A model generated the notes under the pieces. It saw nothing but the letters and a program-made list of their open reading frames with translations, was not told where the DNA came from and did no database searches. The position numbers and the translations under genes are program-made. DNA of 64,000 bases from JAVBOW01 sp031549495 (GTDB lineage Bacteria; Bacteroidota; Bacteroidia; Bacteroidales; Rikenellaceae), in NCBI GenBank assembly GCA_031549495.1, contig JAVBPS010000041.1, positions 65,195 through 129,194 of the forward strand, given 5' to 3'. Shown here piece by piece: positions 44,439 to 52,618 of this stretch. Numbering within the stretch: position 1 is the first letter of the stretch; each line of letters starts with the position of its first letter.

Positions 44439-45566
44439 ATGAAGACGATTAAATTTTTCACAATGGCAATTCTTTGCCTGGCGGCGGTTTCGTGCGCTAA
44501 AGAGAAGGCTCAGACGCTGCCTCAGGAAGGAGAGAGTGGGATCGTATCCCTGACCATCCAGACCGGGCAGATCGGCCGCGCCGTCAATGATCCGGCCCAG
44601 AACGGCACCAAGGTGGACATCGTCCTGGCCAACTCGACCGTCTATTTCCTCAACAGCTCGAACAACATCGTGCACTCGCGCAAGATCGACGCGGCCGATA
44701 CCAAAGACGAGCAGAACCACATCTACACATTCAAGAGCATTCCCTCGACGGCCAAGGCGCTCTACGTGGTCTGCAACGAGGAGGACACGGACATCACCTA
44801 CACCGCGAAGGTACAGCTCTCCGGCATCCAGGCGGGTCACGCCGAATTCGGGACGATCACGGCCGATTACACCAAACTGCTGATGTCCAACGCCGTGGGC
44901 AGCACCACCACGGGGACGACGGCCAACGACAGCGATCCGGTCACCCTCGCGCTCGCCGACCCCCAGCCGCCCGCACCCGCACCCGCGCTTTATGAGGCCA
45001 CGGTCAGCCTGGCCCCGGTCGTCTCCCGCCTGCAACTGCTGCAAGTCACCGCCGGAGCGGGGATCGAGAGCTTTAAGCTCAGGGGGATCTACCTGGACGA
45101 TTTCTCCCCGGAGTTCACCGTCGCCGCGGGCCCGCACGGGGCCCCGATGGCCATCGGACAGGATAAGAGCATCCTGAACGCGACCTTCAACACCTACATG
45201 AGCGACGATTACACCGCCGTGCCGCTTGCGTCGGACGCCGTGACCAAGGCCGTCGTCGCCGGAGTCGGCAAATGCTGGGCCTGGCAGGTGCCGACCGGCG
45301 CTCCCTCGCGGATCATCCTCGCCTTCTCGGAGGTGACGATCACCGGGGGGCAGGTGGAGACCGATAAATATGTGACCGTGCGCAGCTACAAGGATGGCGC
45401 GAACGCCCCCGTCGCCTCGTTCATCCGGGCGAAGGTCTATAACATCGGGAATCTCACGTTCACCCCGGACGACCTGGCCGACGTGCCCAATGACGAGCCG
45501 ATCGATGTGATCGCCACGCTGCAAGTGCTGCCGTGGGAGGTGATCAACATCATCCCGAACTTATAA
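44439..45566 (+). CDS. Mfa1/FimA-like major fimbrillin
   Basis: A 375-residue lipoprotein precursor; ATG 44439 is preferred over the GTG three bases earlier. The lipobox is LAAVSC (Cys19). IGRAVNDPAQ puts an Arg47-Ala48 bond where FimA/Mfa1 precursors are cut by a trypsin-like (Rgp-type) protease before strand-exchange polymerisation. Then come two transthyretin-like domains (TVYFLNSSNNIVHSRKI; APVVSRLQLLQV; RGIYLDDFSPEF) and a C-terminal donor-strand region (IDVIATLQVLPWEVINI). It should form the pilus shaft. It is followed by a hairpin and a second fimbrillin. Confidence 0.88.
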   Translation: MKTIKFFTMAILCLAAVSCAKEKAQTLPQEGESGIVSLTIQTGQIGRAVNDPAQNGTKVDIVLANSTVYFLNSSNNIVHSRKIDAADTKDEQNHIYTFKSIPSTAKALYVVCNEEDTDITYTAKVQLSGIQAGHAEFGTITADYTKLLMSNAVGSTTTGTTANDSDPVTLALADPQPPAPAPALYEATVSLAPVVSRLQLLQVTAGAGIESFKLRGIYLDDFSPEFTVAAGPHGAPMAIGQDKSILNATFNTYMSDDYTAVPLASDAVTKAVVAGVGKCWAWQVPTGAPSRIILAFSEVTITGGQVETDKYVTVRSYKDGANAPVASFIRAKVYNIGNLTFTPDDLADVPNDEPIDVIATLQVLPWEVINIIPNL

Positions 45567-45582
45567 CCCCTCCTGCGCCCCA

Positions 45583-45609
45583 CGGGCTGCGCGTATGGCG
45601 TGCGGCCCG
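45583..45609 (+). promoter_or_regulatory. Hairpin between the two fimbrillin genes
   Basis: A 10-bp G+C-rich stem (CGGGCTGCGC with its partner, two G-T pairs), 7-base loop, with TTTTT 15 bases later. It could partly terminate or protect the major fimbrillin transcript, giving more shaft than accessory subunit. Confidence 0.5.
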
Positions 45610-45641
45610 GTCCGTCCTGTGATTTTTCAAAACGAAAGACC

Positions 45642-46796
45642 ATGAGAAAGAGAGGAAAACCGATATTCCGTGCGCTTGTCGTGGCGCTGGCGATGCTTTT
45701 CGCCTGCTGTACCGCGCAGGAGCGTCTCGATGCCGTCCCGGGTGAGCAGGGGCAGGTGAGGCTACGCATCCGCATCGACGACGCGCGGGTAGCGCGCGGC
45801 CAGGACGGCGCTTTCCCGGGGGGCGGCAACACGATCATGGACGGAACGCTTTACTTCTACAAAGAGGGTGACAGCCGGGTATTGCGCCTGCGTAATCTGA
45901 GTGCCGCCGAAATAGCTTCGATCAACGCGGGCGAACGGCTGCTCATCCTCTCTGTACCCTCCGCCTCCACCCGCTTCTTTATGGTGGCCAACAGCAGCGC
46001 GAGCGGGGTAACGCTGAACGTCCCCGGGACGATCGCAACCGTGCGCAACACGGTGTTCGGCATCGCCTCGCAGATGACCGCGGGAACGGCCCACAGCGCG
46101 GAGAAGGTGATCCTGGCGGGTACGAGCGATGCGTTCGTAAGGAACGATCAGACAGGGCAGTACGAGACCGAGATCACCCTCGCGCCGCTCGTGGCGCGGC
46201 TGGAGATCGGTCCGCTGCAAGCCGTGCCCATCGCCGCGGGGGCGGATACGCCCGGCGACATCAAAGGGTTCACCGTCTCGGCCATCTACCTGAACCGGTT
46301 CCACCTGCGCTCGGATCTGAATCCCGCCCATACCGATCCGGTCGATAACGGAGAGGCGGCGGCCTCCTATTCGCCCGCGAATCCACATTACGCGACCTCG
46401 CGCCTGTACGACAATACCCCGACGGTCACCGCGGTCGGCGGGATCGCCGCCCTGCCCGCGGACAAGGTGTGGGCCTACCAGTTCTTTCCCTCCGAGATGC
46501 CCCATATCGTCATACAACTGGACAAGATCACCTACTCCAACGGGCAGGGGGGAACGACGGAAACCAGCCTGCGCAACGGAGCGACCAGAACGCAATACCT
46601 GACCGTGCAGAGCTACAGCTTCGCCACGGGCGGCGAGGTGACGGGCGCCGAGCGGGCGCGCATCTATAAAATAGACCGGCTGGAATTCAACGCCGACCAC
46701 CTCGGCGACTACCCTTACCACGTGCGCCGGTTGATCCGCGCCACGCTCCGGATCGCCGACTGGGACGAGGAGACGATCAACCCCGAATACGACTAA
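45642..46796 (+). CDS. Second Mfa1/FimA-like fimbrillin (accessory subunit)
   Basis: A 384-residue lipoprotein precursor; ATG 45642 gives the signal FRALVVALAMLFACC. The segment DDARVARGQDG (Arg49/Arg52) is a likely protease cleavage region. Fimbrillin-like features follow (TLYFYKEGDSRVLRLRNLS, TRFFMVANSSASGVT, ITLAPLVARLEIG, KGFTVSAIYLNRFHL) and a C-terminal strand IRATLRIADWDEETINPEYD like that of the first fimbrillin. It is likely an accessory or alternative shaft subunit. It has only 12 bases to the next gene. Confidence 0.85.
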   Translation: MRKRGKPIFRALVVALAMLFACCTAQERLDAVPGEQGQVRLRIRIDDARVARGQDGAFPGGGNTIMDGTLYFYKEGDSRVLRLRNLSAAEIASINAGERLLILSVPSASTRFFMVANSSASGVTLNVPGTIATVRNTVFGIASQMTAGTAHSAEKVILAGTSDAFVRNDQTGQYETEITLAPLVARLEIGPLQAVPIAAGADTPGDIKGFTVSAIYLNRFHLRSDLNPAHTDPVDNGEAAASYSPANPHYATSRLYDNTPTVTAVGGIAALPADKVWAYQFFPSEMPHIVIQLDKITYSNGQGGTTETSLRNGATRTQYLTVQSYSFATGGEVTGAERARIYKIDRLEFNADHLGDYPYHVRRLIRATLRIADWDEETINPEYD

Positions 46797-46808
46797 AACC
46801 GGCACCCC

Positions 46809-47858
46809 ATGGCAATGAGACGACTTTTATCCCACATAAGCTGCTGGCTGCTGGCCGCGACGGCAATGGCGTGCACCGAGGAGGATCTTTCGGAGTGCGA
46901 ACAGGGCGTAAGGTTGCAATACCGGTACGTGCTCAACAGCCAGCACGCCAATCTATTCGGTCCACAGGTCGCCAGGGCGGAGGCGTACGTCTTCGACAGC
47001 GACGGGCTCTACGTGGGCACATACACCGACCATGGAGCGCATCTGACCAACGATTACGTCATGCTGCTGCCGCTACCCCCCGGGCAGTACAGCATATTGG
47101 TGTGGGCGCACGAGAACGAATACGATACGCCGCATTACGACCAGGGTTACCTGTACGACGCGCAGACCCGTTCTTTCGGGCAGGATCTCCATACGGGGGT
47201 CACCTCGATCGAGCAGTTCAGGCTCATGCTGCAGCACCACGGCACCATCCCGGGAACCCCCGGGCCGGACGCCCCGGACGAGGAACCGAAGTTCCTGGTC
47301 AGCGACGGTCCGGAAGACCTGTTCCACGGGCTGGTGATGCGGGTGGCCTCCCAGGCCAATCCCCCGGTGCACCCGGTCGACATGATCAAGAACACCAATG
47401 AGATCAACGTCATCGTCGAGGGGTTGGACGCCTTTGCCGGCGACCCGCTTTTCGAGCTGCCGGAGATTTACGTCACCGCGCGGGACGGGCTATACGACTA
47501 CCGGAACAATATCCCGGACGACGCGCGGCGGCTGATGTACGCCCCGCACGACCAAACGCACGCGGGCGACCGGCTCGAGGCGCGGATCACCGTCCTGCGC
47601 CTGATGACCGACGCGAGCGCCGCGGGGCCGACCCTGCTCACCGTCATGGACCCCGTCACGGGCGCGGTCTTTTACGAAGCCGACGTGGTCGAGACGCTGA
47701 TGGGCCTCAGGGACGGCGGGGGCGACTACCTCTACCGCAACCAGCAGGACCTGGACCGTGAGGATGTGTTCACGTTCCGCATCCGCGTCGACGCCGACAT
47801 GAACGTCACGGTGTGGGTCAACGGCTGGGAAGTGAAAGAAATAACCCCGGAATTGTAG
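46809..47858 (+). CDS. FimB/Mfa2-family pilus anchor lipoprotein
   Basis: A 349-residue lipoprotein (LLAATAMAC). LSECEQGVRLQYRYVLN, VARAEAYVFDSDGLYVGTY and LPLPPGQYSILVWA are typical of the FimB/Mfa2 family. That family remains lipid-anchored and starts the pilus at the outer membrane, controlling length. No Arg cleavage site is evident, as expected for the anchor. The last strand, FRIRVDADMNVTVWVNGWEV, matches the family end. It is followed by the tip-like gene eight bases on. Confidence 0.88.
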   Translation: MAMRRLLSHISCWLLAATAMACTEEDLSECEQGVRLQYRYVLNSQHANLFGPQVARAEAYVFDSDGLYVGTYTDHGAHLTNDYVMLLPLPPGQYSILVWAHENEYDTPHYDQGYLYDAQTRSFGQDLHTGVTSIEQFRLMLQHHGTIPGTPGPDAPDEEPKFLVSDGPEDLFHGLVMRVASQANPPVHPVDMIKNTNEINVIVEGLDAFAGDPLFELPEIYVTARDGLYDYRNNIPDDARRLMYAPHDQTHAGDRLEARITVLRLMTDASAAGPTLLTVMDPVTGAVFYEADVVETLMGLRDGGGDYLYRNQQDLDREDVFTFRIRVDADMNVTVWVNGWEVKEITPEL

Positions 47859-47865
47859 GACCGCT

Positions 47866-50289
47866 ATGAGAACGATACGACATATCCTGTGGACGATCGC
47901 CGTTTGCGCACTGTTCGCTTCCTGCACCAGGGACCCCGACGTGCGTGTTTTTTCCACCCGGGAAGGGGTTCCCGTGCAGATGCGGTTCAACCTGCTGGTG
48001 GTCGATCCGGCCATCGAGACGCGCTCGCGGGCTACCAGCCTGACCCATGACGGCCAGATCCGCGACCTGAATATTTTCGTGTTCAACACCGCTACGGGCG
48101 TGCTGGACGGATATGCCTACGCCTCTCAGCTGACGGGCGGAACGGGCACCCAGTGCACCGTGAGCGGAACCTCCGGGGTGCGCACGCTGGCCGTCATCGC
48201 CAATGCCGGGCAGCAGCTCGGCGGAAGCGTCGCCGAACTTTCCGACCTCGAGGGGCTCTCCACCGGGAACTTCATCGTGGACGGTTACGTGGTCATGGCC
48301 GGGACGCTGCCGGATGTGGATGTGTATCCGCCGGGCGACCCGGACCGCGCCTGGGTGTTCGACGCGGGCGAGATCCTGTTGCAACGGCTGATGTCGAAAG
48401 TCACGGTGGTCTTCGACAAAACGGGCCTCAGCCCGGATTACACCGACTTCGACATCGACATTCAATCCATACAGCTCAAGCAAGTCCCCGCGGCGTTCAC
48501 CTACCTCACCCCGAACACCCCCACCGCGGGTTTCGCGGACGGCGATTACATTGGAGAAGCGGACGGGCCGCTCGAACCCGCGGACCACGATTCGGCCATC
48601 CCGCTCTACATGGCCGAGAACATGCAGGGGTCGAAAGATCGCAACCCTGCGGATGAGCACTACCTGCTGGGCGACACGCTGGACCTGGGCCTGCGCTACT
48701 CCTCGTCCATCACGATGGTGCCCCGCGACACGGTGATCGGCCGATGCTCCTACGTGGAGATCCTGGCCCGGTACGACAACTACAAGGCCCAGCCCCAGGG
48801 AAATACCGGAAGCATCGGGACGGTCAAATACAAGATCTTCCTGGGCCGCGGCCTGGGCGGGACGACATGGAACAATTTCGACGTGCGGCGCAACACCTGG
48901 TACAAAGTGACCGTCACCCTGAAGGACGAAGGGGGGAAGCTGGAACTCAGCTGGCGGATCGACACCTCCGATCTGGAGCATTTCTCGCCCGACGACCCCG
49001 ACGACCCCGACCCCGACAACGATCCGGGTTCGTACGCCATCAACGACGAGGACGCCCTCTACTGGACCGTGGACACGCTCGCGCCGGCGTTGCTCCAATG
49101 GTCGAATCCTTCACAGTTGCTGAAAGTGAGCGAATATTACGAAGGACGCTGGTCCATGTACCGGATCGCGCAGCAAGCCGGGAATATAGGGAATTTCTAC
49201 GCCGCAAACCACTGCCACCAACACAACGCGAGCAACGCCATAGACGACATCATTTTTTACCTCCCCTCGCAGAACGAGTTGCAGATGCTCAACATTCATC
49301 GCAACGCCACCTTCCAACCGGGTATTTACTGGAGTTCGACGCAGCTCCAGGAAGGGTCGAACGTGAACCAGCGCGCGCGGGTGATCAACTACGCCAATTT
49401 CGGCGAAGCGTACACCCAACCCAAAGAGATGGACGCCATCGTGCGCTGCCTGAGGACTCCCATCCGCAGCGCCGACTGGGACGGGAGGTACTATCCCCGC
49501 CTGGATAACACGGACGGCTATCCGGTGGTCGTGAACCGCGAGGATTTCAACGGGGAGCCGCGCGGGGTGAAAGCGTACGCCCTGCGCACCGGAATGCCCT
49601 ACACGCGCCTCACTCCCTACTACCATCGGGTCACCATGCCCTACAAAGCCTTCCGGGTGGCCAAGAGCGACTGCGGCCTGTACGGCGCGCCGGTAACGCC
49701 GGGCACCGAGCGGCTCAACTGGTACCAGGCGATGGGTTACGTCGAGATGAGTGAAACCGAGCAGCAGGCGGCAGGGGCGAATTACCTTCCCCAGGTCAAC
49801 CCGACCCCCACGGGGTGCGACGCCTACTTCGAGGATAACGATCCCACGCAAATCGGCAAATGGCGCGTACCCACCTCGCTCGAGTTGCAGCAACTCTGGA
49901 TCATGGGGGCCAGCACGCGCGGTTCGCGGCCCGCCGATCCGACCGTCACGCCTTACCTCAACGCGGCAAACGAGGTGAATGCACGACTAAGCGGCATCAC
50001 CGACCTCGGCATTACCGATTATGAACATGTATTCGGCGACAACTCCACCCTGCTCGATAACACGATGTACCTTGTGGGCCCGGATTATCCGGTCTATCCG
50101 CTGACCAATTGCTACTGGTCGGCCAGCACGACCGTCCAGCAGGACGGAAGCCCCTACGAAAACAATGCCTACGCCTATAAAATGGACCTCTACTCGGGCG
50201 ACGGGTACTCGGGCATAGAGACCTGCCTGGCCCGCCCGGGCAAACAGGAAGCCGGACTGGTACGTTGCGTGATGGATGTAGTGAGATAA
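47866..50289 (+). CDS. Pilus tip adhesin-like protein with two Lcl/DUF1566-like C-domains
   Basis: An 807-residue lipoprotein precursor (CALFASC, Cys20). IETRSRATS (Arg53/Arg55) resembles the protease maturation site of FimA-type subunits. Residues about 55-370 are fimbrillin-like (IRDLNIFVFNTATGVLDGYA, RLMSKVTVVFDKTG). A linker DDPDDPDPDNDP lies at about 377-388. Then two similar domains follow: IIFYLPSQNELQML to IVRCLR (about 460-530) and WRVPTSLELQQLW to YWSAST to RCVMD (about 665-803). These resemble DUF1566/FISUMP lectin-like domains. As the largest and last gene of the set it probably caps the pilus and binds a ligand. Confidence 0.8.
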   Translation: MRTIRHILWTIAVCALFASCTRDPDVRVFSTREGVPVQMRFNLLVVDPAIETRSRATSLTHDGQIRDLNIFVFNTATGVLDGYAYASQLTGGTGTQCTVSGTSGVRTLAVIANAGQQLGGSVAELSDLEGLSTGNFIVDGYVVMAGTLPDVDVYPPGDPDRAWVFDAGEILLQRLMSKVTVVFDKTGLSPDYTDFDIDIQSIQLKQVPAAFTYLTPNTPTAGFADGDYIGEADGPLEPADHDSAIPLYMAENMQGSKDRNPADEHYLLGDTLDLGLRYSSSITMVPRDTVIGRCSYVEILARYDNYKAQPQGNTGSIGTVKYKIFLGRGLGGTTWNNFDVRRNTWYKVTVTLKDEGGKLELSWRIDTSDLEHFSPDDPDDPDPDNDPGSYAINDEDALYWTVDTLAPALLQWSNPSQLLKVSEYYEGRWSMYRIAQQAGNIGNFYAANHCHQHNASNAIDDIIFYLPSQNELQMLNIHRNATFQPGIYWSSTQLQEGSNVNQRARVINYANFGEAYTQPKEMDAIVRCLRTPIRSADWDGRYYPRLDNTDGYPVVVNREDFNGEPRGVKAYALRTGMPYTRLTPYYHRVTMPYKAFRVAKSDCGLYGAPVTPGTERLNWYQAMGYVEMSETEQQAAGANYLPQVNPTPTGCDAYFEDNDPTQIGKWRVPTSLELQQLWIMGASTRGSRPADPTVTPYLNAANEVNARLSGITDLGITDYEHVFGDNSTLLDNTMYLVGPDYPVYPLTNCYWSASTTVQQDGSPYENNAYAYKMDLYSGDGYSGIETCLARPGKQEAGLVRCVMDVVR

Positions 50290-50371
50290 CGTACGATGGG
50301 AAAAGCGTCCCCGGCCGGCCGGTACAACGCCGTAAAAGAATCGACACCTTCTCTGCGTAAAATCAGAAAAG

Positions 50372-50734
50372 ATGGCAACGTTCAGACGCTTGAATTATGT
50401 GAACCTTTTGGTCTGGTGCGTGTTTCCGCTGCTGGCCCTGGGCGGTGCGTTCGCCTTCGTAAGGTACTGCGTCTGGGGGGCGATCGTCCGGGGAGCGACC
50501 GGAGCGGGGAGCGTCCCCGCACAGGCATCTGAATCTATATACCCGAAAATCATGAACATACACCCCGCCCTTGCGACCCTTGCGATCCTGCTCATCTTAT
50601 CCGCCGTAGCCTGGATCTTCATCGGCTACGGCATCGCAAAAGCTCCCCTGGACACCGAACTCTGGGGCCGGCCTGCCGACCGGCAGGAGGGCCAAGCCGA
50701 AACCAGCCCCGAAACCCGGGAACCATCCGAATGA
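50372..50734 (+). CDS. Small two-helix membrane protein, unknown function
   Basis: A 120-residue protein with two probable membrane helices (about 9-33, VNLLVWCVFPLLALGGAFAF; about 65-86, LATLAILLILSAVAWIFIGY) and a polar C-tail rich in Glu, Gln and Pro. It has no signal peptide and no domain I recognise. It starts 82 bases after the tip adhesin and is followed by a strong terminator, so it ends the pilus transcript. It could be a chance frame, but the helices and terminator position favour a real gene. Confidence 0.6.
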   Translation: MATFRRLNYVNLLVWCVFPLLALGGAFAFVRYCVWGAIVRGATGAGSVPAQASESIYPKIMNIHPALATLAILLILSAVAWIFIGYGIAKAPLDTELWGRPADRQEGQAETSPETREPSE

Positions 50735-50746
50735 ACTTCTTCGTCC

Positions 50747-50787
50747 AAAAAAGGGCGGCTCACCTACTGGGTAAGCCGCCCTTTTTT
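50747..50787 (+). terminator. Bidirectional-type terminator after the pilus operon
   Basis: AAAAAAGGGCGGCT pairs with AGCCGCCCTTTTTT; inner ACC/GGT pairs close the loop. A and T runs flank both sides. Confidence 0.9.
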
Positions 50788-50852
50788 GACATACCCCAGG
50801 ATCAATGGATGTGCGGTACCGGCACGAAGAAGGGCCGGACAATAAAATTTTG

Positions 50853-50860
50853 TATATTTG
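50853..50860 (+). promoter_or_regulatory. Putative -7 element for the sulfatase
   Basis: TATATTTG fits TAnnTTTG exactly, just after the terminator and about 78 bases before the sulfatase ATG. Confidence 0.55.
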
Positions 50861-50937
50861 CCATACCCTTCGCCGCTCTGGATTTCAGGGAGCGGTTCTT
50901 TTCGAAAAGCAAAAAGCCAACTAATAACAAACCCAAT

Positions 50938-52509
50938 ATGACCCGAAGCATCTTTCTTTCCGCAGCGTCGGCCGTAGCCGCGGCCGCTCCCGCACTGGCG
51001 GCCTCCAAGGCCCCGTCCAAGGATCCGCAGCGTCCCAACATCGTCTACATCATGTCGGACGACCACTCGTTCCAGACCATCGGCGCCTACGGCCACGGCC
51101 TGAATTCGACCCCCAACATCGACCGCATCGCCGCCGAGGGGATCACCTGCACGAACAATTTCGTGAGCAACTCGATCAGCGGCCCCTGCCGCGCGGTGAT
51201 CCTGACCGGTAAATTCAGCCACAAGAACGGTTTTTACGACAACAGCGCCAAAAGCGTCTTCGACGGGGAGCAGCAGACCTTCCCGAAGCTGCTCCAGCAG
51301 GCCGGTTACCAGACCGCCATCGTCGGTAAATGGCACCTGGTCAGCACCCCGACCGGTTTCGACTATTACAGCGTCCACCAAGGCCAGGGCACCTACTACA
51401 ACCCCGTGTTCATCCGTCCCGACGGCCGCAAGGAGTATCCCGGCTACGCGACCGACCTGACCGCCGACCACTCGCTCCAGTGGCTCGAAGGGCGCGATAA
51501 GAGCAAGCCCTTCTGCCTGATGATGCACTTCAAGGCCCCGCACCGCAACTGGATGCCCGCCCCGGAAAAAATGGCCATGTACGAGGACACCACCTTCCCG
51601 CTCCCCGAGACCTTCTGGGACGACTACGCCGGGCGCCAGGCCGCAGCCGAGCAGAAAATGAGCATCGATAAGGATATGAACATCGGCGTGGATCTCAAAA
51701 TGGTGGGACACAAGGATCCCGAAGGCTCGGGGAAGATCGAGAACGAGCTGGGCCGCATGTCGCCCGCCGAAAGGGCCGCCTTCGACAAGGTTTACAAGCC
51801 GCTGTACGAGGATTTCAAGGCGCAGAGCCTCTCGGGCCGCGAGCTGGCCGAGTGGAAATACCAGCGCTACATGCGCGACTACCTGAAGGTGGTGTCGAGC
51901 GTCGACGACAACGTCGGCCGCCTGGTCGACTACCTGAAAGCCAACGACCTGTGGGAGAACACGATCGTGATCTATACCTCCGACCAGGGATTTTACATGG
52001 GCGAGCACGGCTGGTTCGACAAGCGGTTCATGTACGAGGAATCGTTTCGCACGCCGCTCATTATTTCCTGGCCCGCGGGCATGAAACAGGGCGGGAAGAA
52101 GTGCGGCGCCATGTTGCAGAACATCGACCTGGCCCCCACATTCATCGACCTGGCCGGGATGCCCGTTCCCCAGGACATCCAGGGCGAGTCGTTCAAAAAT
52201 GTGCTGACCGGCAAGCAGAAGCAGATCCGCGAGGATGTCTACTACCACTATTACGAGTACCCGGTGCCCCACGCCGTGAAGCGCCACTACGGCGTGCGCA
52301 ACGACCGTTACAAGCTGATCCACTTCTACTACGACATCGACAAGTGGGAGCTTTACGATTTGAAAAAGGATCCGCGGGAGATGCATAACGTGATCGACGA
52401 TCCCGCTTATACCAAGGTAAAGGCCGATATGACCGCAAGACTCAAAAAATTGCAGGTCAAGTACGACGACCTGAATCCCACGGGGAACTACGACGGTTGG
52501 GCGAAATAA
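50938..52509 (+). CDS. Serine-type S1 sulfatase, probably GlcNAc-6-O-sulfatase-like
   Basis: A 523-residue exported enzyme. ATG 50938 starts the signal peptide (SIFLSAASAVAAAAPALA); a longer frame runs back through the terminator and is rejected. NIVYIMSDDHSFQT holds metal ligands (Asp41, Asp42). SGPCRAVILTGK is the active-site signature, with Ser81 to be converted to formylglycine. IVIYTSDQGFYMGEHGW is a second metal site. Overall text such as FPKLLQQAGYQTAIVGKWHL resembles the S1_11 group (GlcNAc-6-O-sulfatases such as BT4656), which desulfate mucin and heparin-type glycans. Serine-type enzymes need the radical-SAM maturase anSME, not present in this window. Confidence 0.88.
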   Translation: MTRSIFLSAASAVAAAAPALAASKAPSKDPQRPNIVYIMSDDHSFQTIGAYGHGLNSTPNIDRIAAEGITCTNNFVSNSISGPCRAVILTGKFSHKNGFYDNSAKSVFDGEQQTFPKLLQQAGYQTAIVGKWHLVSTPTGFDYYSVHQGQGTYYNPVFIRPDGRKEYPGYATDLTADHSLQWLEGRDKSKPFCLMMHFKAPHRNWMPAPEKMAMYEDTTFPLPETFWDDYAGRQAAAEQKMSIDKDMNIGVDLKMVGHKDPEGSGKIENELGRMSPAERAAFDKVYKPLYEDFKAQSLSGRELAEWKYQRYMRDYLKVVSSVDDNVGRLVDYLKANDLWENTIVIYTSDQGFYMGEHGWFDKRFMYEESFRTPLIISWPAGMKQGGKKCGAMLQNIDLAPTFIDLAGMPVPQDIQGESFKNVLTGKQKQIREDVYYHYYEYPVPHAVKRHYGVRNDRYKLIHFYYDIDKWELYDLKKDPREMHNVIDDPAYTKVKADMTARLKKLQVKYDDLNPTGNYDGWAK

Positions 52510-52553
52510 CGGCCCGTTCCCGGCAGGAACGAGCGGAAAACAGGTTATAAAGA

Positions 52554-52590
52554 ACGGGGCGCGATGGATTCTCCATCGCGCCCCGTTTTT
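52554..52590 (+). terminator. Terminator after the sulfatase
   Basis: A perfect 15-bp stem (ACGGGGCGCGATGGA with its complement), TTC loop, then TTTTT. Confidence 0.92.
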
Positions 52591-52618
52591 ACAAGCGGAT
52601 CCGTTCCGCGGGTTCACC

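Noticed and set aside
50731..50937. N-terminal extension of the sulfatase
   Set aside because: It runs through a terminator and a promoter element and destroys the signal peptide.
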